Source of the DNA: Chromera velia
Taxonomy: Eukaryota > Sar > Chromeraceae
DNA length: 64,000 bases
Reading direction: 5' to 3'
Assembly: GCA_018398765.1 (NCBI GenBank)
Contig: JAHBMJ010000146.1
Coordinates: 62,001-126,000, forward strand
The first letter of the stretch is position 1, and each line of letters opens with the position of its first letter. Shown piece by piece: positions 17,232 to 25,720 of this stretch. The translations under genes and the position numbers were made by a program. The notes below the pieces were generated by a model, which saw only the letters and a list, made by a program, of their open reading frames with translations, did not search any database and was not told the DNA's origin.

Positions 17232-17470
17232 TCCGCGTCACAGCGGAAAAGCAGGTCCCGTAGTCGGGCATTGCCACCTGTTGCCTTGACCACGCCTTGC
17301 CGGCGCGTGAACCGCCGACGGTTCTTTGGGCCAGCGGTGGGAGTGACCTTTCATCAGAACACAGGCTCAACCGGCCCGCTCGTCCAGAAGATGAAGCGGG
17401 GGCAGGATCAAACAGCAATCGACAGGAACTGTGGTTTTCGTTGGTTGAGAGCCACCCGCAACCACCGATG
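17232..17470. other. Intergenic stretch with no supportable gene
   Basis: Short open frames exist on both strands here and continue to 17784, but none has a ribosome-binding site, a recognisable family or the codon pattern of its neighbours. The only structured element in the 553-base gap between the SDR gene and flp is the candidate sRNA described next. Base composition is lower in GC than the flanking genes. Confidence 0.5.
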
Positions 17471-17522
17471 TCGGCACCTCCGGTGCATTTCTCCTGAACC
17501 GTCCCGCAAGAGCGGTTTTTTT
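17471..17522 (+). ncRNA. Candidate trans-acting sRNA with anti-Shine-Dalgarno loops (mmgR/suhB-like?)
   Basis: Hairpin GCACC-TCC-GGTGC (17474-17486) presents a CCUCC loop. It is followed by an unpaired CTCCT (17491-17495), then a Rho-independent terminator CCGC-AAGA-GCGG with seven Ts (17504-17522). No protein gene upstream would use this terminator within 270 bases. Two CU-rich anti-Shine-Dalgarno stretches plus a terminator are typical of Hfq-bound alphaproteobacterial sRNAs. The layout recalls the mmgR (suhB, alpha-r8) family, but that is from memory and untested. The 5' end is not defined and may lie 20-40 bases upstream. Confidence 0.5.
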
Positions 17523-17784
17523 GCGTTCAAGTGTTTTGGGATACGCCTTTGCTGCGTCGCGCTTGAGTGGCCAAGCGGGGCAATCACCGTCAGCGGGTGA
17601 TATGCTTTGCCGGTCTTCTTCCCCCGTCCCGTGAACCGCTCCTTCACCATGATCGGGTTTACCATTGCGAAACCGTAATCCTTAAGCGGCTGGCAATGGG
17701 CGGCCTGTAGTTTGGCGGCACTGATCGGGGCACGCGAAGAATCCCGACAGCAGTGCTGTTTGATATCGAGTAAGGAGCTCACCA

Positions 17785-17943
17785 ATGTTTGCACGTTTTC
17801 TGAAAGACGAGTCGGGCGCCACCGCCATCGAATATGGCCTGATCGCCGCTCTGATCGCCGTCGCCATCATCGCCGGCGCGACCACGCTGGGCGAGACGCT
17901 GAACACCCAGTTCCAGGAAATCTCCGACGAGATCTCCGGCTAA
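17785..17943 (+). CDS. flp: Flp-family type IVb pilin
   Basis: A 52-residue prepilin, too short for many gene callers. The protein opens with MFARFLKDESG, then ATAIEYGLIAALIAVAIIAG, a single hydrophobic helix. The G-A junction at residues 11-12 is the prepilin peptidase site, and the Glu five residues after it (16) is the conserved one for pilin assembly. TAAGGAG precedes the ATG. Flp pilins build bundle-forming pili through the Tad/Cpa secretion system, but no tad, cpa or peptidase gene is present in the window, so this is an orphan copy. A strong terminator follows, making it a single-gene unit. Confidence 0.93.
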   Translation: MFARFLKDESGATAIEYGLIAALIAVAIIAGATTLGETLNTQFQEISDEISG

Positions 17944-17967
17944 GGCGTCGCTCGCCAAATTCCGATC

Positions 17968-17998
17968 ACGGCCCGCCCGGCAACGGACGGGCCGTTTT
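17968..17998 (+). terminator. Rho-independent terminator after flp
   Basis: ACGGCCCG (17968-17975) pairs perfectly with CGGGCCGT (17988-17995), the inner CCG/CGG adds more pairs, and TTTT follows. It ends the flp transcript 25 bases after the stop codon. Confidence 0.85.
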
Positions 17999-18095
17999 CT
18001 TTGGCGGCCGGACGAGGGTCCGCAGTGCCGCCTTGCCAGCGCGCCGGCGCGCGGGTACCGCAATGGCGCGTGCGGCCGACAGTCAGGGAGGCGAC

Positions 18096-20321
18096 ATGGG
18101 ACAGAGCGACGACGCGCTTCATGTCGTGCCCGTCATCCTGTGCGGCGGGGCCGGCTCGCGCCTGTGGCCGATGTCGCGGGACGACAGGCCCAAGCAGTTT
18201 CACGCCCTGACCGACAGCCGGAGCCTGCTCGCGGGTACGCTCGCGCGCCTGCCGCAGGGGCGCCTCGAAGACGTCGTGCTCGGCGCGCCGGTCGTCATCG
18301 GCAGTGCGGCCCAGGTCGATCTGCTCGAACGACATGTCGGCGCGGTCTCGCGCCATCGGCTGGTGCTGGAACCGGCCATCCGCGACACCGCCGCCGCCAT
18401 CGCCGCCGTCACCGCCCTGCATACGGATCAGATGCCTGAGCCTTTGCTCCTGGTCGTTCCGTCCGATGCATTGATCGACGATGACGAGGCATTCCGGGGC
18501 ACCGTCGCGCGGGCCGCGCGCATGGCGGCGCGCAGCGATGCGATCGTGACGATCGGCATCGCGCCCGACCGGCCCGAGACCCAGTACGGCTACATCGAAA
18601 AGGGTGCGCCGGCCGGGGAGGGGTTCGCCGTCCGCCGGTTCCGCGAAAAACCCGACGCGGAGACCGCGCGGGCCTATCTTGAAAGCGGCGACTTCCTCTG
18701 GAACGCGGGCATGTTCCTGTTCCGCGCCGGCCGCATGGCCGACGAGTTCCGCGCGCGACAACCGCAGATCTGGCGACAGGCTTCGCTCGCCGCCTCCGGC
18801 GCGCGGGTCGAGGGCAACAGGCTGTGGCTCGACCCGGAAAGCTTCGCGGCGGCCGACAAGGTCTCCATCGACTACGCGATCATGGAGAAGGCCGACAATA
18901 TCGGCGTGGTGCCGGCGCCGTTCGGCTGGGACGATCTGGGCTCGTGGGCGCAGCTCTACGCGCATGCGGACAAGGACGAGGCCGCCAACGCGGTCACCGG
19001 ACCGGCCATCGCGGTCGAGGCGCATGGCAATCTGGTGCGGGCGACCGATGCGGTGGTCGCCGTCGCCGGTGTCGACGATCTGGTCGTTGTCGCCGAGGAC
19101 GGCAAGGTGCTGGTGACGCGGCGCGATGCGACGCATCTCGTCAAGCAGGTGACGACCGAGTGGAAGACGGGCCTTGCCGCCACCGCGCCGCAGGGCCGTT
19201 CGAAGAAGGCGATCGGCGCCTGGCTCTTCGAGGTCTGCCTGCCGCTGTGGAGCACGACCGGTCTCGACGCCGGACGCGGCGGCGTGCACGAGGTGCTCGG
19301 CCTCGACGGCGCGGTCGGGGACTACGCCTTCAGGCGGCTGCGCGTGCTGCCGCGCCAGATCTACAGCTTCGCAAGGGCGATGGAGCTTGGCTGGACCGGC
19401 GCGCCCGAAGGGCTGCTCGAAGGGCTGTTCGACACGCTGACACGGTCCGGCTGGCATTCCGAAGGCGGCTGGATCCACCGTTTCAATCCCGACGGCACGA
19501 TCCGGGACGACCGGCGCGACGCCTACGATCAGGCCTTCGTGCTGCTGGCGCTCGCCTTCCTGCACCGGACGGGCCGGTTTTCCGAGGCCCGCGTCTGGGC
19601 CGACCGGACGCTCGCCTTCATGGACGGCGCGCTCACCGATCCCGTCCATGGCGGCTTTGTGGAGGACACCGGCGGGTCGCGGCCGCGGCGCGCCAATCCG
19701 CACATGCATTTCCTCGAGGCGATGCTCGTCTGGCACGAGGCGACCGGGGAGCCCGCGTTCCTCGATCGGGCCGACGCGGTCGTCGACCTGTTCCAGAACC
19801 ACTTTTTCGATGTGTCGACCGGCACGGTGCGCGAGGCGTTCGCGGACGACTGGTCACCGCTGACCGTGGCGGACGCAAACGACCTCGTCGAACCCGGCCA
19901 TCTCTATGAATGGGCCTGGCTGCTGATCCGCTTTGCCGGGCTGCGGCCGCGGGCAGATCTCGAGGCGCAGGCGCGCGCGCTTTTTGCAACGGCGCGCGCC
20001 TTCGGCCACCACCCGGCGACCGGGGCGCTCGCCAACACGATGCGGCCGGACGGGACCGGTCTTTCGGATGGCGCGCGGTGCTGGCCCCAGACCGAGGCCC
20101 TCAAGGCCGCCATCGCGCTCGAAGCGTGCGGCGTCACCGGCGCGGCCGGGCTGCGCGCGCAGATGATCGACGTGCTGTTCGATCACTATCTGGCAAGGCC
20201 CGTGGCGGGCGGCTGGATGGACGAGATCGACGCGGACGGTGCGCCGCGCGCCACCGACATGCCGGCCAGCACGCTCTACCATGTCGTCTGCGCGCTCGGC
20301 GAACTGCTTCAGGCGGACTGA
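18096..20321 (+). CDS. Mannose-1-phosphate guanylyltransferase fused to AGE-family epimerase/isomerase
   Basis: A 741-residue two-domain enzyme. Residues about 10-350 are a GDP-mannose pyrophosphorylase: nucleotide motif CGGAGSRLWPMSR (16-28), PKQF (32-35), VPSD (121-124), DFLWNAGMFLF (199-209), SIDYAIMEK (257-265). Residues about 370-741 are an N-acylglucosamine 2-epimerase/mannose isomerase-type alpha-barrel: NPHMHFLEA (534-542), EPGHLYEWAW (599-608), CWPQTEALKA (662-671), MPASTLYHV (722-730). The usual bifunctional GMP/PMI enzyme has a cupin isomerase instead. The fusion likely links hexose isomerisation to GDP-mannose synthesis for surface polysaccharide. GGGAGG precedes the ATG at 18096. 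Confidence 0.9.
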   Translation: MGQSDDALHVVPVILCGGAGSRLWPMSRDDRPKQFHALTDSRSLLAGTLARLPQGRLEDVVLGAPVVIGSAAQVDLLERHVGAVSRHRLVLEPAIRDTAAAIAAVTALHTDQMPEPLLLVVPSDALIDDDEAFRGTVARAARMAARSDAIVTIGIAPDRPETQYGYIEKGAPAGEGFAVRRFREKPDAETARAYLESGDFLWNAGMFLFRAGRMADEFRARQPQIWRQASLAASGARVEGNRLWLDPESFAAADKVSIDYAIMEKADNIGVVPAPFGWDDLGSWAQLYAHADKDEAANAVTGPAIAVEAHGNLVRATDAVVAVAGVDDLVVVAEDGKVLVTRRDATHLVKQVTTEWKTGLAATAPQGRSKKAIGAWLFEVCLPLWSTTGLDAGRGGVHEVLGLDGAVGDYAFRRLRVLPRQIYSFARAMELGWTGAPEGLLEGLFDTLTRSGWHSEGGWIHRFNPDGTIRDDRRDAYDQAFVLLALAFLHRTGRFSEARVWADRTLAFMDGALTDPVHGGFVEDTGGSRPRRANPHMHFLEAMLVWHEATGEPAFLDRADAVVDLFQNHFFDVSTGTVREAFADDWSPLTVADANDLVEPGHLYEWAWLLIRFAGLRPRADLEAQARALFATARAFGHHPATGALANTMRPDGTGLSDGARCWPQTEALKAAIALEACGVTGAAGLRAQMIDVLFDHYLARPVAGGWMDEIDADGAPRATDMPASTLYHVVCALGELLQAD

Positions 20322-23300
20322 CGGCCTTCGCTCTCGCCGGGGATCAGCGCGGCGGGACGGAACGCGACTGTCAGCGGCGTCTCGCTGGCGATCCGGCGTT
20401 GCAGGGCGGCCTCGGCTTCGGCGCCGAGCGTTTGTTCCCAGTCGCGAAGCGTCGCCCGGTAGGTGCCGAGCGCGTTCATCACCGCCGTCTTCTGCTCCCG
20501 TGAGGCGTGCGCCAGCATCGACACCGACAGGCACAGGACCTGTTCGACGGCCGCAAAGGAGGCGCCGGTCACCGGCACGGCGATCACCGCCTCGCGCCCG
20601 ATGAAGCCGCACGAGGGCGCGTTCGCATCGAGCGCCGCGCCGATCACGCCGATCGCCGGCCGCGGCGCGACATAGTCTGCCAGCGCATCGGGCGTTTGCG
20701 CGCCGGCAGCAAGCCGCACGGTGACGCCGTCTTCGCCCTCGTCCATGTCGAGCAGGACCGACCAGCGGATGGAGTCGATCAGGCGGGAGACCGCCGCGAG
20801 CGTCTTTCGGTTGTCGAACGACATGCGGCTGTCGGCGAGGCCCAGACTTGCGAGCGCGTCGCGAATGGTCGAGGAAAGCGCGTCCTCGGGCCGGCTGGTG
20901 CCCACGGTGACGGTCTTGGCCTGGTGGCGGATCGTGTCGACCGGGCGCGAGGTTTCCTCGAACGCCGCCTGAAGGATCGGGATCGCGGTCTCGGCGATGG
21001 CGCGCGCGTCGGTGCCCGCGCCGATCTTGCGGGCCAGAAGCGCGATCTGCGCCAGATGGCTTGCGCCAAGGCCGGAATTGAACGCGCCCAGCGCCGCCTC
21101 GTCGACGAACCGGTCGAGCGCTTGCGCCACGGCGTCGGGATCGGCCGCCGGATCGCCCTGCGCGACAAGGCCGAGATCGGCGAGGATCGGCTTGAGCTTC
21201 TGGGCGCCCTCGTCGATGGCGCGCGCCGCGTGGAAGCCGAACAGATGGCCGGCCACCGTCGCCAGAACGAAGGCGATGTCGGCCCCGACCGCGGGCAGGG
21301 CGATCACCCGTTCGGCATAGCCGGCGAACGCGTCGGCGTCGGGGCCGCGCGTTGCGAACACCACGGGTCGGCCATTGTGCGCCTTGAAGATCGCCGCTTC
21401 CTTGACGACGTCGCCGACCAGATCGCCGGGCAGGTCGTTGGCGACGACCAGCGTCAGCGGCTCGGTCGAAAGGTCGATATGCTTCTTGTCTTCGGTGTAG
21501 TCGACCGGGATCGACTTGTAGCACAGTTCGGACAGCTTGATGCGGATCTCGAGCGCGGCGACGTGGTTGACGCCCGAGCCGGTCACCGCCCAGTAGCGCG
21601 AATAGGGGGCAAGGTCGCGCGCGCAGGCGGCGATGTGCGCCTCGTCGGCCAGAACCTCGGCGATCAGGTCTGGCAGCTTTTCCAGTTCGCCCATTTCGTA
21701 GGCCAGCTCGACATCTGTCATCGCGCCCAGCTGCGCTGCCAGATAGAGCGCGGTCAGCTTGCCGGCGGCGATCTGCGAGTAGAACGCCTTGGTCGAGGCG
21801 ACCGACATCTCCACGTCCCGCCCGTCGGACGTATAGAGCACGGATTGCGCCTTGCGGACGAGATCGGAACTGCGCCGGTTGACGATCGCGTGCACGAACG
21901 CGCCACGCTCGCGGGCAAGGTCGACGGCGCGGTTGGTGTCGGTGGTCGTGCCCGACTGCGAGACCGCGATGACGAGCGCATGATTGAAGTCGTAGGCGTC
22001 GATGTCGGCCGACAGTTCCGACGAGCGCACGGCCTCGACCGGGATGCGCAGCCGCGCATCGCGCGACAGGGCCCGCTCGACGAGATGGCCGATGCCGACC
22101 GCGGCAACACCGGCCGTGCCCTGGCCGATCACGTAGACCCGCGACAGGCCCCCGCGCAACGCCTCGCGCAGATTGGCCCAGATGTCGTTGGGCAGTTCGT
22201 CGAAGGCGACGAGGCCCTTCTGCCGGCGGAAGCGGCCGCGCAGCGTCTTGGCGACGCTCGCCGGCCCGTCATGGATTTCCTTTTCCAGATAGGTGTCGAA
22301 CTCGCCGCGATAGATGTCCCGCGCCCAGATCTGGATCGGATCGAACCGAAGCTTTGCCTCCGTGCCGTCATTGACCGTGCGCATCGTCGCCGCGCCGGCG
22401 TTGGCATCGAGATGGATGACCGAGCCGCCGGCGACGGAACGGGCGAGGTTGGCGGCCTCGCGCGCCGCATTGCACAGCCCGTATACCTCGGAGGCAAACA
22501 TGAACCCGTCGGCGAGCCTGGCGGCGTAGAGCCCCTGGCCCGAGCCCTTCTGGGCGAGCAGCGCCTCGCCCGGCATCGCCGGATCGATGCAGCCGATCGC
22601 CACCGATCCGTCGAGCCGGCGGATCGCGCCGCGAAACCGTTCGAGGCGATCGCCGCCTGACCTATCGCCGAGCCGGTCGGCGAGCGGGATCACCTTGGCG
22701 TCGGTGGTGATCGCCGCATCCACCGCGCTCTGCCGGTTCGTGACCAGTTCGGTCATCAGTTCCACATGGTTGTCGACGTCGCCGTTGAGCGCATACATCG
22801 CGCCGAGGCTTGCGGCCGTGTCATCGGCGTCGTCGCCGGTCAGCGAGGGGTTGTGCGGGTGGCAGTTGGCGACCGAGATGACCCCGTGCGACGCCCAGCG
22901 CGTGTGCGACAGGATCGAAGCGCGCCGGGCGCGGCCGCCAAGGGCCCAGAGCAGATCGTCATCGCGGATGCTGCGGCGGAGCGCGGCACCGTTGTCGCCG
23001 AGCCGGCCGACGAGATTGGCCGTCTTGTAGCTGAAGGTTGCCGTGGTGCCCGCCGCGCTGCGGGGCGTGATGTAGACCGCCCGATGCCCTGCATGCGGAT
23101 CGGCCGACCGATCGGCAAGCTGGCCGGCAAGCGCGCTCGGCAGGTCGTCGACCGCATCCGCCGGCAGGTCGATCTGGATGGCGATGCCCGCCGAATCACG
23201 CCCGCGCACCTCGAGCCGGTCGATCGCCCTGAGCACATATTCGGCCGCGACCGCCACGTGCAGCGCGTGCGTCTCGCGCGGATCGGCGCCTTCGCCGACC

Positions 23301-23683
23301 AGCGACCGTGCGGCTTCGGCGTGGGCGACCAGTTCGGCGCGCACCTGCCATGCCATGTCGCGCAACGCCTCGATCAGCGGATCGAGGTCGGTGCGTCCGC
23401 GCCGCGACAGGTCGGTCAGGACCGCCTCGTGCCGGTCAAGCTGGTCGGCGATCGTCGCCAGCGTCGATCTGAGCGTTTCGTCGAGCGCGACTGCGCGCAC
23501 GAAGCCGATCGCCATCATCGCATCGAATCGCTCGCCAAGCGCGTCGACGGCCGACGACAGAGCGTCGATCGCCGCTTCGCCGGGCTCAAGTGCGGTCAGT
23601 TCTTCGGCAAGCGCGGAATGAAACCGCGCGTCCACGGCCACCGTGGAGAACGCGCCCGTGATGTAACCGGCGATGCCGCACAT
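20309..23683 (-). CDS. GlmS-like amidotransferase/double-SIS protein with large extra segments
   Basis: Built like glucosamine-fructose-6-phosphate aminotransferase but 1124 residues long against about 610. The start at 23683 places the catalytic Cys at position 2 (MCGIAGY). The LEVRGRDSAGIA motif, normally near residue 25, lies at 157-168, so about 130 residues are inserted. HTRWASHG is at 260-267 and ALNGDVDN at 298-305. SIS1 has SQSGTTTDT (575-583) and VASTKAFYSQ (628-637); SIS2 spans about 690-830. The canonical tail matches at 914-927 (VDTIRHQAKTVTV), then about 200 residues of unknown type follow. It overlaps the convergent guanylyltransferase gene by 13 bases. Substrate is unclear. Confidence 0.85.
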   Translation of the reverse strand: MCGIAGYITGAFSTVAVDARFHSALAEELTALEPGEAAIDALSSAVDALGERFDAMMAIGFVRAVALDETLRSTLATIADQLDRHEAVLTDLSRRGRTDLDPLIEALRDMAWQVRAELVAHAEAARSLVGEGADPRETHALHVAVAAEYVLRAIDRLEVRGRDSAGIAIQIDLPADAVDDLPSALAGQLADRSADPHAGHRAVYITPRSAAGTTATFSYKTANLVGRLGDNGAALRRSIRDDDLLWALGGRARRASILSHTRWASHGVISVANCHPHNPSLTGDDADDTAASLGAMYALNGDVDNHVELMTELVTNRQSAVDAAITTDAKVIPLADRLGDRSGGDRLERFRGAIRRLDGSVAIGCIDPAMPGEALLAQKGSGQGLYAARLADGFMFASEVYGLCNAAREAANLARSVAGGSVIHLDANAGAATMRTVNDGTEAKLRFDPIQIWARDIYRGEFDTYLEKEIHDGPASVAKTLRGRFRRQKGLVAFDELPNDIWANLREALRGGLSRVYVIGQGTAGVAAVGIGHLVERALSRDARLRIPVEAVRSSELSADIDAYDFNHALVIAVSQSGTTTDTNRAVDLARERGAFVHAIVNRRSSDLVRKAQSVLYTSDGRDVEMSVASTKAFYSQIAAGKLTALYLAAQLGAMTDVELAYEMGELEKLPDLIAEVLADEAHIAACARDLAPYSRYWAVTGSGVNHVAALEIRIKLSELCYKSIPVDYTEDKKHIDLSTEPLTLVVANDLPGDLVGDVVKEAAIFKAHNGRPVVFATRGPDADAFAGYAERVIALPAVGADIAFVLATVAGHLFGFHAARAIDEGAQKLKPILADLGLVAQGDPAADPDAVAQALDRFVDEAALGAFNSGLGASHLAQIALLARKIGAGTDARAIAETAIPILQAAFEETSRPVDTIRHQAKTVTVGTSRPEDALSSTIRDALASLGLADSRMSFDNRKTLAAVSRLIDSIRWSVLLDMDEGEDGVTVRLAAGAQTPDALADYVAPRPAIGVIGAALDANAPSCGFIGREAVIAVPVTGASFAAVEQVLCLSVSMLAHASREQKTAVMNALGTYRATLRDWEQTLGAEAEAALQRRIASETPLTVAFRPAALIPGESEGRQSA

Positions 23684-24004
23684 AGTTGATCCCCCTTCGG
23701 CCGCCGCCCCCGGCGGCGCAATCGTCCGAAACGCTTTGAGACCCGGACCGCGCCGGACGCAACAGCGAATCGTCATGCAAAGGTCAATTCGCGCGTCAGC
23801 ATGTAATGTCGGCGCGGGGCCATGACCTGCATGGCAAAGCACGCATAGGGCCGGTCGGCAGGGCCCGCACACGAACTATGACATTTGTGTGATTGCGTGA
23901 TTTTTGCAACAGGCTGCCAATATTTCGCCGCAAACGACATCTTAATTTACGATTAACGGCAAAACGCCGTTGTCCGGCTTAGGCCCGTCCCCCGCCGATC
24001 CGGA
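23684..24004. other. Intergenic region upstream of the GlmS-like gene
   Basis: No gene is supported. It is AT-richer around 23880-23960 and contains one small dyad AACGGC-AAAAC-GCCGTT (23955-23971). It must hold the leftward promoter of the GlmS-like gene and a rightward promoter for the sRNA candidate that follows, but I could not pick convincing -35/-10 pairs for either. Confidence 0.5.
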
Positions 24005-24088
24005 CCAGTGGCAGCCTAATCCCCCTCTCCGGGCTGCCACTTCGCTCTTGAAGCCATCATGCGTGACCTCCGCATGATGGCTTTTTTT
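24005..24088 (+). ncRNA. Candidate sRNA: C-rich-loop hairpin plus strong terminator
   Basis: Stem GTGGCAGCC/GGCTGCCAC (24008-24016 with 24032-24040, plus one A-T pair) carries a 15-base loop containing CCCCCTCTCC. Ten bases later a 13-base-pair perfect hairpin (24051-24063 with 24071-24083), with loop TGACCTC, runs into a T-tract. The T-run is only on the plus strand, while the upstream gene runs leftward, so this terminator has no protein gene to serve. Both loops are complementary to Shine-Dalgarno sequence. The family is not identified; AbcR (alpha-r15) type is one possibility. The 5' end is uncertain. Confidence 0.6.
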
Positions 24089-24173
24089 GTGCCGTGCTTG
24101 CTTTCGTTTTGACAAGCGCGCCGGCCATGCCCATCAATCGGCGCCCGCTGACCCCTGACGATGGAGCATGACG

Positions 24174-25571
24174 ATGACCGCGACCGACCTTGATCTGCAA
24201 CCGGTTCTCGAGCGCCTCGATTCGTCCGTCGACGACAGCGTCGAGCGGCTGTTCGCGCTGCTGCGGATCCGGTCGATCTCGACAGACCCGGCCTACAAGG
24301 AGGAGTGTCGTGCCGCCGCGCAATGGCTCGTCGACGATCTGACATCGATCGGGTTCGACGCCGCGGTGCGCGACACGCAGGGCCATCCGATGGTGGTCGC
24401 CCATCACGAGGGACCCGAGGGTGCGCCGCACGTGCTGTTTTACGGCCACTACGACGTTCAGCCCGTCGATCCGATCGAACTTTGGGAAGATGATCCCTTC
24501 GCGCCTGCTCTCAAGCAGCGCGACGGCACCACCGTGATCACCGGTCGGGGCGCGTCCGACGACAAGGGTCAGCTGATGACCTTCGTGGAAGCCTGCCGCG
24601 CCTACAAGGCCGTTCACGGCGCCCTGCCATGCCGGGTCACGATCCTTTTCGAGGGCGAGGAGGAAAGTGGCTCGCCCTCGCTCAAGCCGTTCCTTGAGGC
24701 CAACGCCGAGGAGTTGAAGGCCGAGGTCGCGCTGGTCTGCGACACCTCGATGTGGGACCGCCAGACGCCCGCCATCTCGGCCAGCCTGCGAGGCCTTGTC
24801 GGTGAGGAGATCACCGTCAGCGCCGCCGACCGCGACCTGCACTCGGGCCATTATGGTGGCGCTGCGGCCAATCCGATCCACATCCTGACACGCATTCTCG
24901 CCGACATGCACGACGAGACCGGACGGGTGACGATCCCGCACTTCTATGACGGGGTCGAGGAGATGCCGGCCCAGCAGCTTGAAAGCTGGAAGGCGCTCGG
25001 CATGACGGACGAGGCGTTCCTGGGCGAGATCGATCTCAAGCATCCGGCCGGAGAAAAGGGCCGCAGCGTGCTCGAACTGACATGGGCGCGGCCGACCGCC
25101 GAGGTGAACGGCATCACCGGCGGCTATACCGGCGACGGTTTCAAGACCGTCATTGCCGCCAAGGCGTCCGCGAAGGTCTCGTTCCGGCTCGTCGCCGGGC
25201 AGGAGCCGCAGGCGATCCGCGACAATTTCCGCGCCTTCGTGCGCGAACGCGTGCCGGCCGACTGTCGTGTCGACTTCGCCGAGCACGGCGCATCGCCGGC
25301 CAATATCCTGGCCGCCGATTCGCCCGCCGTTGTCGCCGCCAAGGCGGCCCTTTCGGACGAATGGCCCAAACCGGCCGCGGTGATCGGCATGGGCGGCTCG
25401 ATCCCGATCGTCGGCGATTTCAAGACGATGCTGGGCATGGATTCGCTGCTGGTCGGCTTCGCGCTGTCGGACGACCGCATCCATTCGCCCAACGAGAAGT
25501 ACGAGCTGACGTCTTTTGCCAAGGGTCAGCGCTCGTGGGCCCGCATTCTCGATGCGTTGGCGCGGCGCTGA
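24174..25571 (+). CDS. M20-family dipeptidase/metallopeptidase
   Basis: Cytoplasmic zinc peptidase of 465 residues, close to the M20 dipeptidases of the CNDP-like branch. Metal-site motifs are FYGHYDVQPVDP, RGASDDKGQLM, EGEEESGSPSL and CDTSMW, followed by a dimerisation lid (RDLHSGHYGG) and a final IHSPNEKY that supplies the last histidine ligand. Two ATGs lie six bases apart (24168 and 24174). ATGGAG at 24161-24166 is correctly spaced only for the second. It appears monocistronic: an sRNA-type terminator lies upstream and a PBP gene with its own spacing downstream. It probably cleaves dipeptides for amino-acid recovery. Confidence 0.92.
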   Translation: MTATDLDLQPVLERLDSSVDDSVERLFALLRIRSISTDPAYKEECRAAAQWLVDDLTSIGFDAAVRDTQGHPMVVAHHEGPEGAPHVLFYGHYDVQPVDPIELWEDDPFAPALKQRDGTTVITGRGASDDKGQLMTFVEACRAYKAVHGALPCRVTILFEGEEESGSPSLKPFLEANAEELKAEVALVCDTSMWDRQTPAISASLRGLVGEEITVSAADRDLHSGHYGGAAANPIHILTRILADMHDETGRVTIPHFYDGVEEMPAQQLESWKALGMTDEAFLGEIDLKHPAGEKGRSVLELTWARPTAEVNGITGGYTGDGFKTVIAAKASAKVSFRLVAGQEPQAIRDNFRAFVRERVPADCRVDFAEHGASPANILAADSPAVVAAKAALSDEWPKPAAVIGMGGSIPIVGDFKTMLGMDSLLVGFALSDDRIHSPNEKYELTSFAKGQRSWARILDALARR

Positions 25572-25720
25572 CCGGCGAGCGTCGATGGTTAACGGTTGAT
25601 GAACGCGGGCGCGATGATCGAAGTCGTGGCGGAGACGGACGATTAACCGCCCCTTAAACCGGCTGCTTTAGGTCTTGGACGACCGTTTGTTTGTTTGCAG
25701 TCACGGTTGTGCGGGCCCGC

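Noticed and set aside
17408-17794. Minus-strand frame of 128 codons upstream of flp
   Set aside because: No ribosome-binding site and no family. It runs through the sRNA terminator and overlaps the flp start; codon use is unlike neighbouring genes.
20507-22660. Long plus-strand frame opposite the GlmS-like gene
   Set aside because: The minus-strand protein carries full GATase and SIS motifs; the plus-strand frame has none.
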